In this document: positions 1 through 12,154 of the stretch, in pieces
Layout of the letters: each line of letters starts with the position of its first letter
Numbering within the stretch: position 1 is the first letter of the stretch
Assembly (NCBI RefSeq): GCF_008728515.1
Contig: NC_044981.1
Location: 9,928,895 to 9,992,894, forward strand
Direction of reading: 5' to 3'
DNA: 64,000 nucleotides
Source of the DNA: Papio anubis
Lineage: Eukaryota > Chordata > Mammalia > Primates > Cercopithecidae
The notes under the pieces: model-generated
What the model was told of the DNA's origin: nothing
The model's input: the letters and a program-made list of their open reading frames with translations, nothing else
Databases searched by the model: none
Made by a program: the position numbers and the translations under genes

Positions 1-400
1 ATGAGTATTATAAAACAGTGGCTCAAGAGGCAACATTTTGAAATTAATTTGAAAAACAAGATATTTCATATGTACACAATATGCGTAACACTCTATACAA
101 GTAGCCAAAACAAATCACCATCTGGATTAAGAAAGAACATCACCAGTACAACTCAAATCTCTCATCTATCACTCCACATTGGTATCCCCCAGGACCAGCT
201 GCATAATTTGAGGGACCCAGTGCAAAATGTAAGGTCCCTTGTTCAAAATTATTAAGGATTTCTAGATGGTGACAACACAACATGAAACCACACCTAAGGT
301 CCTTCTAAACTTGGGGCTCTGTGTCACAGGTCACATTCCCATGAAACTGGTCTGGTAGTTCCCCCACTCAGCACTCACACAGAGGGAGAATTACTCTGAA
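1..400. other. unassigned AT-rich sequence
   Basis: No repeat family or gene is recognised here. The 84-residue open frame from the first base has no recognisable domain and is not supported as a gene. Confidence 0.5.
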
Positions 401-1900
401 TTTTCTAGATATGAATAAAATCATTTTAGTAGGCTTTACTCAATATATAGTAACTAAATATCATGTTTGAAATTTATAAACATTCTGTATATCTGAAAAC
501 ATGTTTTTGAGATTCATCCATATTGCTCTATAAATTTGTCATTAATACATTTTTATTGTTTATATTATACCAACTAATGTCACTATATGTTTAAACATTT
601 TCCTATTGAAGAACATTCAGTTCGTATCCAGTTTTCATGTTTGTTTCTATAAGAAACGATGCCTCCAGGAACATTTTTGCAAATGTCTCCTGGAGCCCAT
701 GTTTAGAGTTCCATACGTTTTAAGTATGTTTCTCATAAACAGCATAGAAATGCACTGGGTTTTCATCAAGTCTGACAATCTGTCTTGTTACTAGTGAAAA
801 TGGTCCATTTACATTTATGTGGTTATTGGTATATTTTGATTCATTTCTGTTATCTTACTCTGTGCTTTCTATTTGTCCTCCTCCATCTTTCTTTTTTTCT
901 CCTATCTTACCTTGATTTTCATTTCAATTTTTCTCTACTGCTTTAATTGAATTCTTTCTCATTCTGTCCTTGGAATTGTAACATATTTAAATATCAATGT
1001 CTCAGGTTAATCATTATTTTAATTATTTAATCAAACAATGCTGAAACTAGAGAATGTTTTAACTTTTGTCACCCTCCTTCAAATTGATAAGCTAATGTCA
1101 TTCAGTATTTTAGTTCTTTTAGTTCTGTCTTATTATTTTGCCCCACAAAATAGACACTGTTAATATTATTTTATACTGTCAGTAATTATTTAGATTTATC
1201 TACATGTTTATCCATTTATTGGCTCATATTTCTTCTTATATATCAGAAATACCTTCTAGAGTCATTTTTATTTCATCTGAAGTATAGCTTTTAAAAGTTC
1301 CTTTACTTAGAACCTAATGATAGTAACGTCTCAGTTTTGTTCATCTAAAGATTTATTTGGTTTTGCTTCCTGAAATACAGTTTTACTTGCTAAACAACTT
1401 AAAATTGACAGCTACTCCATTTTGACACAGCATTCATGGTTGCTATCAATCTAAATTTTGTTCCTTTCTAGAAAAGAGAATAATTTTAAATTCATCTTTT
1501 TGCCTTTGGTACACCCCAGTGCCACCACAATGTATATAGGTGTAGATTTCTTTTTACTTTCCTGTTTGGAATAAATTTTGTTCACATCTCTGATGATTCA
1601 AATCTGTCATCAGTTCTGAAAACATCTCAGCCACTACACATCCAAATATTGCCTCCTCATTCTCTCTCTTGTCTCAAATTTAAAATGCTAGATCTTTTCA
1701 TTATAACCTCTGTGTCTCTTCCACTCAATTTTCTATTGTCAGTCGCCTTTTTCTATAAGCTATATTCTGGTTTATTTCTTCACATTTGTCTTCCTATTTA
1801 CTAGTTCTCTCTTTAGCCATGTCTACTTACTGCTAAATTATTCATGATTTCATTACAATAAATGCACTTTTCATTTTAAGGATGTTGTCTTTTTAGAAGC
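400..1900 (-). mobile_element. ancient L1 (L1M/HAL1-like), antisense
   Basis: The block reads as L1 antisense in several places. 'gattcatccatattgctct' near 510 matches the old L1 3' region, 'ctgacaatctgtcttgtta' and 'ggtccatttacatttatgt' near 775-815 match an upstream part of L1M, and 'tagttctctctttagccatg' near 1802 matches further upstream. The jump near 720 from 3'-end sequence to a much more 5' part means either an internal deletion or a HAL1-type element. It is heavily diverged and has no open L1 frame. Confidence 0.6.
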
Positions 1901-2465
1901 CAAATTAGTCCAAAACTAAAAACTACGAGAGGTATGTACCTATTTTTCCAAGTTCAGCAGTTGACTGTTGACTCTGGTCTAAAAGAAAGTTTTCCAGGCA
2001 TGGCTTGCTGAGGAAACGGGCCAGGTGGTGGCTTGTCTTTTTATTCTCAGTTCAACCAGTTAGCCAGGACAGTGTTAATTATCTCATGCTTATGACAGGT
2101 CTATTGTCTCAGTCTATATCAATGAATGAAATGGAAAAGGAGAGCCTTTTGCATGGTGTTAGTGTGATCCGTGGTACTTCTGTTTCTGCTTTCACTTTTG
2201 GGCAGATAACAGTATGAGATTGCTTAAAATTCAGTGCTTAAAGGAAAAGGGAACAGATTTTCAGTAAAGTCTAGGAAAATACAAATGGGTGCTTGAAGAT
2301 GATGATGCAGATTAGAGGGCAATATGGAGATGATATAGCAAAGAAGTGAAGAGGAGGAAGAAGAAAAAAACAAAGGTAGGAATATGGATGGACTGCTGAA
2401 TCAGTTATAGTGGCCTGATGTCAGTAAATGTGTGACGGAGCTGTTAAAACCACCAACCACCAGCA
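1900..2465. other. unassigned sequence
   Basis: Apparently unique. The only sizeable open frame (about 2005-2217) has no recognisable domain. A purine-rich GAA/GGA tract lies near 2345-2375. Confidence 0.5.
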
Positions 2466-2482
2466 TAGACTGTGTGTGTGTG

Positions 2483-2728
2483 TTTTTTTTTTTTTTTTCT
2501 GAGACAAGGTCTTGCTCTGTCATCCAAGCTGGAGTGTAGTGGCGCAATCTCGGCTCACTGCAAGCTCTTCCTCCCAGGTTCAAGCAATTCTCCTGCCTCA
2601 GCCTCCCAAGTAGCAGGGATTACAGGCACCCGCCACCAAGCCTGCCTAATTTTTGTATTTTTAGTAGAGATGGGGTTTCACCATGTTGGCCACGCTGGTC
2701 TCAAACTCCTGACCTCAGGCAATCCACC
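2483..2728 (-). mobile_element. Alu, 5'-truncated
   Basis: A T-tract at 2483-2498 (the A-tail read from the other strand) is followed by typical antisense Alu sequence down to 'caggcaatccacc'. The 5' ~45 bases of the Alu are missing. A 17-nt flank (2466-2482) recurs with one mismatch at 2757-2773 and is probably the target duplication. That leaves 28 non-Alu bases (2729-2756) at the 5' junction. Confidence 0.93.
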
Positions 2729-2759
2729 AACTTTCTTTGAAAACTTTCTGTCCTCTTAG

Positions 2760-2785
2760 ACTGTGTGTATGTGTGTGTGTGTGTC
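2760..2785. repeat. (TG)n microsatellite
   Basis: A short TG run with one interruption. It overlaps the probable target duplication of the Alu just upstream. Confidence 0.9.
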
Positions 2786-3379
2786 TTATAATTTATTTTA
2801 TACACATAGCATACATATTTTAAACCTAAACTATAGGATGTACTTGAGTATCATAGTTCATATTTAATAATACTATAAGATGTGCATGTGGTAGAGACAC
2901 AGCTTGCCGATTACATTTTTAGCAGTCATACTAAAGAATGAATATTTCATAAGAAACCTAAAGGGATTACTTTTTGAGCCTTTCATTGGAGAAAGAAGAC
3001 TATCATCTGAAGAGGCAGCTTAAGGGGACTGTTTAGATGTTGTAAAGAGCCATCAAGTTTATTATTTGTGACATAAATGGAAACTTTTTAAGTAGATTAT
3101 GTTCTGACATAAAGAATTCCAGTTAAGACACCAGATTGCAAGGCAAAGACACAAACAGCTGCTGCAGCTTTGAAACTGTACTTACTGCTCACTTGTTCAC
3201 AAAAATGTTTAGATCAACTTCACTACTTTCAAACTTTCTGCAGACAAGAGGCATGGATGTATTACAGGCCTAGGGAATGGTTTTAGAAACAATCAAAGGC
3301 TAACACAAAGCCAAGAAATGTTCAGGGGGTGCAAGCCTCCACCTCATGAATGAAGTGTTCACTACAAACACTGTGATAT
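2786..3379. other. unassigned sequence
   Basis: No repeat, RNA gene or exon is recognised. Confidence 0.5.
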
Positions 3380-3642
3380 TATTGAAGAAAACATGGGCAA
3401 CCAACCTATGAAACAAAATGAAAAACTTAAACCATAATAAAATCACTGCTATCATACTGAAGCAGTCCTAGGGAATCAATAAACAATTTGGTTTCCAGAG
3501 TATATGAATTCTACTTGCCAAAGAGAATCTGAGGGACTAATTCTTTTTCGATGCTATTCTCTCTATTCCAGTTTCTGCCTGTTTAGAGTCCTTCCACCCT
3601 TCAAGCCTAGGCCAGCATCTACTCCTCCACAAAACACTACTT
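3380..3642 (+). repeat. local duplication, copy A
   Basis: This 263-bp segment recurs in direct orientation at 5480-5744. A by-eye alignment shows about 22 differences plus one or two small indels, roughly 91% identity. The right part of copy A resembles L2 and that L2-like sequence continues beyond the breakpoint at 3642. Copy B changes to unrelated sequence there, so copy A looks like the ancestral position. Confidence 0.9.
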
Positions 3643-3930
3643 CATTAGTTCTTTCCATTCCTCTAACACTTAGGATGTATTGATCTTCATTTGTGCTTTT
3701 ACCTTTGAATTCTGTAGCATGTAACTTGCATCACTATTCATGCTTGTTATAAGATGATGCCACTTAGAAAATTTCATAGCAATCTCAAGGCTTCCTGACT
3801 ACCACGTCTTATTTGTGGTTTTAACAATTCAATGATGCCAGTGAGAAAAATATTATTACTGTTACCCCACTGTATGCTTGGCACATAGAAGACAGTTGGT
3901 AAATATGAGTTGAATAGGTGTCAGTTTTTG
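3560..3930 (+). mobile_element. L2 LINE 3' end (diverged)
   Basis: Matches the L2 3' region loosely ('ccttccacccttcaagcc') and ends with 'tgcttggcacatagaagac' followed by 'tgagttgaatagg', a degraded form of the L2 terminus (...GGCACATAGTAGG...TTGTTGAATGAA). Confidence 0.5.
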
Positions 3931-4074
3931 ACAAAGAAACAAAACCTCAAAGCTACTTTCAGGTTTACACAGTTAAGAAACAGCAGAACCATGTCTTAGC
4001 ATATGCCTTGATCTTCAGGTTCCCAATCCAAGATGCTTTCCATTACCAGGGCTGCCTCTCATATTCTGCCTTGT

Positions 4075-4360
4075 TTTTACATGCTCACACACTCTTACAC
4101 ACACAGAAGCATAACACGCTCACATATATGCTCACATTCTCACAGTTACTCTGAGACACATTCACACAGAGACATATACACACACTCACACACAAACTCT
4201 TATGTACCCACACACTCACACATTCTCACACACTAACATACACACTCACACACACAAACACACATTGACTCACACATTCTCCCACATTCACACTGACAAA
4301 AACATATATACTCACACATTCTCACACTCTCACACACACAAGCACACACAGAGCTTACCT
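4075..4360. repeat. imperfect CA/CTCACA-rich repeat
   Basis: Nearly 300 bp of degenerate ACAC, CTCACA and ATTCTCACA units. The overlapping open frames rich in His and Thr are a by-product of this low-complexity tract. Confidence 0.9.
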
Positions 4361-5479
4361 ACTAGATTGAAATATCTTATCTACCACGTTGAAATTGTGT
4401 TCCAGTGTGAACGACTAGTAACAACTGGTTTTTAGTCCACCCACAGTGAGGCTTGCAGATAAGTTATTTATTGAATTTAAACAACAGAAATACCTATTCA
4501 ATGACAAATAAACATACTACACTCTCCTGAGAAGTAATTTAAATAAACTACAATAAACAAAAGTTTTTCTATTCTTTCTTAAAGCTCTCTTGGGCTCTAC
4601 TGAGAAGAAGACTGATTGACTGAAATGAAAAAAAATAATAATAATCCAGGAACAACCAGAAATGAAGATGTACAGGAAGTAGAGGATTCTTCAACCGGAA
4701 GTGAAGGTATACAGGAAATTTGAGGATTTCTTTCTACACACTGTCCCCTATGCCCATCTGGGAGAATTCTAACCTCCTTCTCAGCCAAGTGCTCACACCT
4801 GCAGTCTGAAGAGTTGGGAACCACCAAGGAAGGCGTCCTTACTCCCAAGAGGACCAGACAAGTTGAGGAGGCAGCAGGGCACTGACAGGACCAGAATGAT
4901 CTTCACGAACCCTCAAATCTCTCAAGTCTCCAGCCTCCACACCCACAGCAAACTACTGTCCCTGGGAGTATTCCTTAGGCCACTCTGTGAGGTGTTGCAT
5001 CTGCATTCAGTGCTAACTGAGTGAGCAGGTGTCTTCATTTCCAGATATTAACAGCTTGAATGTTGTTTGGTGACACATATTATAACTACATAAAAACATA
5101 CCCATTGTAAGAGATCATGCTAGTTGTTTACTTTCCCCGGTTTCCATTACCTGTGGAATGAATAATGAATATTTTAAAAGTATTATTGGAGAGTCATCAG
5201 TGAAATCATTTAGCTTGAGTTATCACAGTTCTTGAATTAGCTGGGGTGGGGGAGCGGAGATGGGTCATGAGTGGAACCAGAGGAAAAGATGATGCCAAAA
5301 GAACGTCACCACTCTTATCCAGAATCAGGATTTTGAAGAGTTGCCCTAGGTGGAAACTGACTGTACCATATGGTTATGTTTTTCAGGGCAAAATAAATCA
5401 ATTAAAAATGTCTACAGAGGGGCCAAGTATTACAGCCTTGTCATCTGTTTCTAAGACTTGTTTCATCACCAGTATTATC
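4361..5479. other. unassigned sequence
   Basis: No family recognised. At about 4661-4735 there is a short imperfect tandem repeat (two ~38-bp units each containing 'tacaggaa'). Confidence 0.5.
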
Positions 5480-5744
5480 TATTGAAGAAAACATGGGCAA
5501 CCAACCTATAAAACAAAATGAAAAACTTAAACCATAATAAAATAACTGCTATCACACCGAAGCAGTCCCCTGAGAATCAATAAACAATTTGGTTTCCAGA
5601 GAATGTGAATCCTACTTGCCAAAGAGAATCTGAGGCACCAATTCTTTTTTGATGCTATTCCCTCTACTCCAGTTTCTGCTTGTCTAGAGTCCTTCCATCC
5701 TTCAAGCCTAGATCAGCGTCTACTCCTCCAGAAAACACTACTTT
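5480..5744 (+). repeat. local duplication, copy B
   Basis: Second copy of the 3380-3642 segment, about 2.1 kb downstream in the same orientation. Neither flank resembles the flanks of copy A, and I see no target-site duplication around it. Confidence 0.9.
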
Positions 5745-5784
5745 AGGAATATATAAATAAAAAGAATCCCAATGCAATGTGCAG

Positions 5785-5892
5785 TAAGTGGGTAATGGAT
5801 ACACTAAAAGCCCCAACTTCACCACTAAGAAATATCTCCATGCAACAAAATTGCATCTGGATCCCTTAAACATATACAAACTTTTTTTTAAG
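5785..5892 (+). mobile_element. L1MA 3' end (short)
   Basis: 'gggtaatggatacactaaaa', then 'cttcaccacta' and 'atctccatgcaacaaaattg', match the L1MA-type 3' UTR. Only about 110 bp is present. Confidence 0.75.
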
Positions 5893-5996
5893 TCCTGTTT
5901 TTATTCTAATATTTACTAAATATGTAACTCCTTTGCTAACATAAGAAACACTTTATGAATGAAGCGAATGTATTGACCCCAAATAACATCCTTCCA

Positions 5997-6143
5997 GGTC
6001 GGGCGCGGTAGCTCACACCTGTAATCCTAGCACTTTCGGAGGCCGAGGCGGGAGGATCGTGAGGTCAGGAATCGAGACCATCCTGACCAGCATGATGAAA
6101 CCCCATCTCTACTAAAATTACATCCGTCTCAAAAAAAAATAAT
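5997..6143 (+). mobile_element. Alu with large internal deletion
   Basis: Starts 'ggtcgggcgcggtagctcac' and runs through the left monomer to 'ctactaaaatta', then jumps directly to the terminal 'catccgtctc' and the A-tail. Most of the right monomer is missing. The flanks 'aacatccttcc' and 'aataatccttgc' may be a degraded target duplication. Confidence 0.92.
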
Positions 6144-6239
6144 AATCCTTGCGAATTACAGGAAGAACATAAAAATTGCTAAGATTGCAGGTTGATGGTA
6201 AACATGTTTCATATACGAACATAGCTAAGTATTAATAAT

Positions 6240-6500
6240 AAATATTATTGTTATTAAAATTCTATGGGTAATGCTTTATCTCAATTGGTCTTTAAAACAG
6301 CCCATGAAATTATTCCCATTTTAAAGTTCATTCCCATTTTAAAACTCAATATTTTTATATTTAATTTTTTTTAATTTATAATTATTCCCATTGGAAGCTC
6401 AGGAAATTTAAGAGGCTTTCCTGAGGACATACAAGCCAACATGTGACAGAGAACAGTCTAGATGCAAACCACATCTTCTCATTTTAACTCAAGTACCTCT
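6240..6500 (-). mobile_element. MIR SINE
   Basis: Antisense MIR core: 'attattcccattttaaag', then after an AT-rich insertion (about 6340-6385) 'ggaagctcaggaaatttaag' and 'gacatacaagccaacatgtg'. Confidence 0.6.
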
Positions 6501-6770
6501 GGGATCTGTTGGAGGCATGAATAGGGTCCATGTATTTTGACCCAAGTTCGCTAGCCTTCACACAGTGACACAGCTGACAAGTTAAAAATATGAACCCCAG
6601 AGGGTCATGAGTGAAAAAAATGACCAATATTGTTTTTCATGTACAACAGCCATTTAGTTAAAAAGAAATCATGAACCTATCTTATTTTACCTCTTGAGTG
6701 TTAGAGGGAGTGAAGGTGTAAGAACACTTTCTGGGCTGGATTTGGATCTAAGTTATTTGTATACTTAAAT
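6500..6770. other. unassigned sequence
   Basis: Nothing recognised. Confidence 0.5.
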
Positions 6771-6975
6771 CAGAGTCTCTCAACAGCAACACTATGAAAT
6801 TTGGGGCCAGCTATTACTTCTATGTAGGGGTGACGGAGACTGTCCTTTCCATCTTTTGCAACATCCCTGGCCTCTACTCACTAGATGCCAGTCGTGACAA
6901 TGAAAAATGTGTCATTTTTGACAGACATTGCCTCCTGAGAAGCAAAACTCACCCTTCTCCTTGTTGAGAACCATA
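6771..6975 (-). mobile_element. MER20 (hAT MITE)
   Basis: Matches antisense MER20: a degraded 'tctcaac' start, then 'acatccctggcctctactca', 'ctagatgccag', 'gacattgcctcctgagaagc' and a terminal 'ttgagaaccata'. The 8-bp flanks 'acttaaat' (6763-6770) and 'acttagaa' (right side) are a plausible hAT target duplication. Confidence 0.85.
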
Positions 6976-7420
6976 GACTTAGAAGTACGATTTATTTTTT
7001 CTGCACCTGAAAGGAGTTCTGTTTAATCTGAATTATAAAATGTCACTGAGAAATGTTCCAAACTTCCTTCAGATGTAGAGGAAATCCAAAAACAGACTCT
7101 TTTCCCCCACCAAGTGTGAGAGAATTGCCTGACCATGAATTACCAACAAGCAACTATCTTGTAGTTGACAGTGACTTCCCTGACCTTCGATTTTCTGCCA
7201 TGGATGGGACATACACCATACATTGTATCCTGATAGCATAAACGCATGCTGTGAGTGGTAACATACTTAGAGGATATTAAGAATTCAGGGAAATTTTGTC
7301 ATTCAGATATTTTTAGGTATAATATGACAAATATATGAACTGTGGCACAAGAACCCAAGGGGCTTTGTGCCAGTGTGAAATGAGTAAGAGAGGAAACCAA
7401 AACCAAAAATAGAAAAAAGT
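6976..7420. other. unassigned sequence
   Basis: Nothing recognised. The open frame at 7053-7241 has no domain. Confidence 0.5.
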
Positions 7421-7423
7421 GAA

Positions 7424-8722
7424 CCCACATGGTCAACTGATTTCCAACAAAGGTTCCAAAGTAATTCAATGGAGATATAAAAGTTTTTTCAACAGTGGTG
7501 CTAGATCAACTGGAAGTACATATGGAAAAAAACATAACATTAACTTTTACCATACAACATTTACAAATGTTAACTTGAAGTAGACCACAGATCTAAACGT
7601 AAAACCTAAAACTATGAAAGTAGTTAGAAGGACATATAGGCAAAAATCTTTACAACTTTGGGGTAAGCAAAGGCAGCAAAATATGTATATACATATATAT
7701 ACACACACACACACACACGTATATGAGATATTGGACTTCATCAAAACATAAAACTTTTCTTTTTGAAAAGTACCATTAATTAAGTAAAAGCCAAAGCTAT
7801 ACACTAGGGATACATATTGGCAATACATTTAGCATACAATAATTTGTATCCAGAATACATAAAGAACTCTCACAACTAAAGAAGAAGACAAACAACTCAA
7901 TTTTTTAAATGGGCAAAAAAAATTGAATGAACATTTCACAAAAGGAAAGATACATAAATGGTCAATAAGCATAGGAAAAGATGCTTCACGTCATTGGTCA
8001 CAAAGAAAATGCAAACCGAAGCCACAGAAAGATAACACTGCACATGCATTAGATTTGCTAACATGTAAAAGGTTGACCATCCCAAGTGTTGGCAAGGATA
8101 AAGAGGAATGGGAACTCTCATACAGTGCCAATGGGATGTAAAATGGGACAAACATTTTGGAAAACAGCTCAATCGTTTCCTAAAATGTTAAAATACACCT
8201 ACCAAACAATCCAGCCATTCTGGTTCTAGCCATTGACCATTGAGATATAAACAAATGTGCCCACATTTGAATATGAAAATATTCATAGCAGCTTTCCTTA
8301 TAACCAAATACTTTGAAAAACTCAAAATTAACATATATCTGTACAGTGGAATACTACTCAGCAATAAAAAGGAATGAACTATTAATATATGTAATAATAT
8401 GGATGAATCTCAAAATTATTATGTCAAGTAGAAGACACCAGTCAAAAAAGAAAATATACTATATGATTCAATTTGTATAAATTCTATAACATGAAAACCA
8501 ATTTGTAGTGATGGGAAACAGGTTCATATTTCCTGGGGTTGGTGTGGAAGGAGGCATGAATTTCAAAGAGGTGCAAGGAAATTTGTACAATGACAGACAT
8601 GTTTGCTAACTTGGTTGTGATGATGATTTTAAGGGTGTGTGCCTATATCAAAACTGTTAAAATTGTAAATTTTAAATATATGTAGTTTATTACACTTCAA
8701 TTATAGCTCAATAAAGTAAAAA
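7424..8722 (+). mobile_element. L1M 3' part (ORF2 remnant and 3' UTR)
   Basis: Sense L1: 'catggtcaactgatttccaa' belongs to the end of ORF2, followed by diverged ORF2 C-terminal sequence. Then come 'ggaatactactcagcaataa', 'atggatgaatctcaaaatta' and a final 'cacttcaattatagctcaat'-type 3' end typical of L1MC/L1ME. The reading frame is destroyed. A TA/CA microsatellite (7682-7722) lies inside. Confidence 0.92.
7682..7722. repeat. (TA)n(CA)n microsatellite
   Basis: Short TATA/CACA run embedded in the L1M. Confidence 0.85.
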
Positions 8723-10812
8723 GGAACAAGTTGTAGGAAAAGAAAAAGTTTCATCTACCTAATAGAAATTGTGATGAAGGACATAATTCACCCCAAACAT
8801 CTATTATTCCAAAGTAACTACTAAAGACAATTTTGGTAAAGTTGTATGTTGCATAAACACCCAACCCATGACATACCTGTGCTTGGGAACCAGTCTAACT
8901 AGTGTATCTTGACTTTCTGGCCAGAATTTGCAATAACAAAAACATACACACACAAAGAGAGAGCAAAAGAGAGAAGTGAGAGAGAAATACACTCACCACA
9001 AAATTCTATTACAAAGCACAAATCACCTGTGTTACAATTATTTCCTTCTGCCATCCTTTGCATTCTTTCTTTATTTGAGGCTGTCATAGTTCTGTCATAT
9101 TTTTGTTCATAAAATAGCTAACCTTATTTAAATAAAATGATACATCCTTACTGAGTGAAGTATTTGAGCTGGGCTTATATTAATGCTTCGACTAATGCCA
9201 AGTGTTACAAAAGTTTAGAAATCTTGCAGATGCATTAATAAAGTGAATTCTATGTGCTTTATATTTCATGCATGGGAAACCCAAACTGAAGCAAAGTTGT
9301 ATTTAGTTGCTGTTGTAAAGGTGCCAGAGCTGAAAGAGGTATACTCTGAGTAAGGTCTCACTCATGTCCCTAATCTAAGCTAAGTCAAACAGTAAATGCA
9401 TTTAATATTATTTGAGTCACAACAGAGAGACTAAGTTAACAACCAAAAAACAATCTAGTTTTATATTTTCCCGTGTCTGGCCTCTTTGGGCATCTTTTCT
9501 CCAGGGGGAAAAAAAAAAAAAAAGGCTGGAAACCAACAAACTAGGACTTGAATACTTGTTAGGTGTATTGTATTTTTGCACTCATAAAATAAGGGACTGT
9601 AATTCTATGGCTTATAATCACATTTTGTGCTTCTCTTTGTTTCTGTCTCACAATGGTGAATTGTACATTATGTCACAGGTTAAGCATTATATAGATTTAG
9701 GGTGAGCTGACTGATGCTGACACAATATCAGGCTTTTACATCACAACTTGAGCATTACTAATCTGGCCAGTGTAGACATAAGTGAAGACATTATTTGCAA
9801 AGACATTATGCTTTTTTCTTTTTGCTCCAAGATCAGCAAATGCCTTGATGCAAATGATGTTGTAATCCAGAAGAAGGGTTAGCACTTAGGAAGTAAAATA
9901 AGGCAAAAGAGATAAAACAGGTCAGAATGAAGGAAGAAGAAAGATAATATGCAAGCAAACAAGACACAAGATAAACCTAACAAAAATCTAAATTTAAAAA
10001 GAGAGCCGGCCATGAGCAAGTAGACTCCAAAAAGTAGGAGTAAAAATATCAAGAGTCACACACAAACATAAGCAAACTTATTCTAATTATTTTTAAATAT
10101 GGAAGTAATGATAGCCAAGATGAAGAACAAACTATGATTTAAACACACAGACACACACATGAAACAGGGGAGACACACACATGAAACAGGGGAGACACAC
10201 TGAATTTGAAGCTTGGCTTTATAACTTTCTATCCCTTTGGTCTTGGCCAAGCCATTTAACTCTATTCTCCTTCAGATTTTTCTGTTTACTCAGAATAATA
10301 ACAACACAATCAAAGGAAAGTTGCTATATGAATAGAATAAGATAATGCTGATTGAGCCCTTAAGACAGAGCAAGGAGCATTATATACCCAATAAAGCGTA
10401 GATACTTTTATAAATTTATTTAGGATCTATAATAGAGAAAAATCTAACGCCATAGAGCAACAAATCAGTTACCCTAAAGATACATTAGTACTACATGTCT
10501 ACATCAAAAATATCTATAAAATGTGGCAATGCTTACTTAAGGGAAACTGAGAAAATAGTCCTAATAATCTACAACGATATAGTTCATCCACATGATTAAT
10601 AGTAGAGATATTACAGGAAAGAGAAGCGACCCGAAATGAAATTAGTGTTATTCAAATTATTTTCTTGACTTAAAAAACAGTTTCAATATAGATTCACAGA
10701 GAGCCCAAAGAACCACCTAAAAACAATCCCAAAAGAAAGGTATCACCTTTTTGCCATGTTTTTAAATCTAAAAGATAAAAGTCATATTTTACCAGCTGCA
10801 AATAAGAAGGTA
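8723..10812. other. unassigned 2-kb stretch with small simple repeats
   Basis: No interspersed repeat or gene is recognised. It contains a GA-rich tract (8955-8990), an A15 run (about 9510-9525) and a perfect 22-bp tandem duplication (10149-10192). The 97-residue frame at 9412-9705 has no recognisable domain and crosses the poly-A run. Confidence 0.5.
10149..10192 (+). repeat. 22-bp perfect tandem duplication
   Basis: Units 10149-10170 and 10171-10192 are identical, beginning 'agacacacacatgaaacagg', and are followed by a partial third unit 'agacacac'. Confidence 0.95.
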
Positions 10813-11480
10813 TGATGGTTAATTTCAGTCGTCAACCTGACGGGATACCCAGATAACTTGCAAAGCATTATTTCTGGGTGTATCTGTGGGAGTGTTTTCA
10901 GAGGAGGTTGGCATTTGAATGAGTGGACTCAGTAAGGAAGCTCCGCCCTCACCAGCGTGGGCGAGTATTATCCAGTCTGTCAAGGGCCTGAGAAAACACA
11001 AGGGCAGGGGAAAGACAAATTCACTCTGTCTTCTGGAGCTGGGATGTCAATCTTCTCCTGCCTTGGACATTAGAATTCCAGGTTCATGGTAGGGCGCAGT
11101 GGCTGACACCTGTAATCCCAGCACTTTGGGAGGCTGTGGCGTGCAGATCATGAGGTCAGGAGTTTGAGACCAGCCTGGCCAATAGGGTAAAACCCCATCT
11201 CTACTAAATATACAAAAATCAGCTGGGTGTGGTGGCACACACCTGTAGTTCCAGCTACTCTGGAGGCTGAGGCAGAAGAATTGCTTGAATCCGGGAGGCA
11301 GAGGTTGCAGTGAGCTGAAATCATGCCACTGCACTCCAGCCTGAGCGACGGGGCGAGACTCCATGTCAGAAAAAAAAAAAAAAAAAGAATTCCAGGTTCA
11401 TGGGCCTTCCACCTCGGAGATTTACAACAGTGAACACCCTGGTTCTCAGGCCTTTGGACTCCTGACCCACAGAAACGATG
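10813..11480 (+). mobile_element. old LTR-like interspersed repeat, split by an Alu
   Basis: 'tggttaatttcagtcgtcaa' followed by 'cattatttctgggtgtatct', 'gcatttgaatgagtggactc' and 'ttcaggcctttggactcc'-like sequence match a common mammalian repeat (a family starting TGGTTAATTTTATGTGTCAACTTGAC). I recognise the sequence but do not assign a family name. The terminal third is missing. An Alu sits at 11088-11385. Confidence 0.7.
11088..11385 (+). mobile_element. Alu, full length
   Basis: Both monomers and the A-tail are present. A perfect 18-nt direct repeat, 'agaattccaggttcatgg' (11072-11089 and 11386-11403), is the target duplication; its last two bases overlap the first two of the Alu. It interrupts the older LTR-like repeat. 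Confidence 0.97.
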
Positions 11481-12154
11481 AAATAACAAATTCAGGTTCT
11501 GTAATAATTTGCTATATACCAAGAGAAATATAAAACACTATCTTTAGCACTAAAAAATTATTTATTTTCTCAGATTTTCTTTGTATGAATCTGCTTAGAA
11601 TGACATTTCATCTTCTGAGTTCTTGGCGTAAGTGATTGTTATTTCTCTTGCTTTAAATGAGTTAGAGTGATTAACATCTTCAAGACACATGAAACCAGGA
11701 TAGCACAGGAAAACTCCTACTGCAGAGCTAAGACAACTGGCATTCATCCAGGCAGTCATTCTGAGCTTACCAGTCATGGAAAGCCTTTGCTTCTCCCTAA
11801 TTATTTACAAAGTCATCTTGAATCATGAAGGTCTAAAAGTAGTCAGAAAAAAAAAAGAGAAACGTGTGGTTAAACTAGGCTGACTGAATTTTTATTAGCC
11901 TGAAAAATCAGAACAAAGAACTTGGTAGCTTCCCTAAACTCCTTTTATGGTCTCTAGGTTGTCTACCCACAGAATCTACAAGTCTGACCAGAAGGCTGCT
12001 TGGTTCAACTATTTAGTTCTCCAGGCTTTGGCACTATACTGTGAATCAAAGCCTCACAAGGATTTCTCTGACATATTGATTTTACATATGCCTCTTGGGC
12101 TGTCTGGGTAATGGATAATTACTTCCATTCTTGAAAAAAAGTATATTTACCAAG
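11481..12154. other. unassigned sequence
   Basis: Nothing recognised. Confidence 0.5.

Noticed and set aside
4075..4360. CRISPR-like or satellite array
   Set aside because: The units are degenerate CA-rich microsatellite without conserved repeats and unique spacers, and the genome is eukaryotic.
4033..4435. His/Thr-rich overlapping frames
   Set aside because: Translation of the CA-rich simple repeat.
11148..11522. 124-residue open frame on the minus strand
   Set aside because: It is antisense Alu plus its poly-T and part of an old LTR-like repeat.
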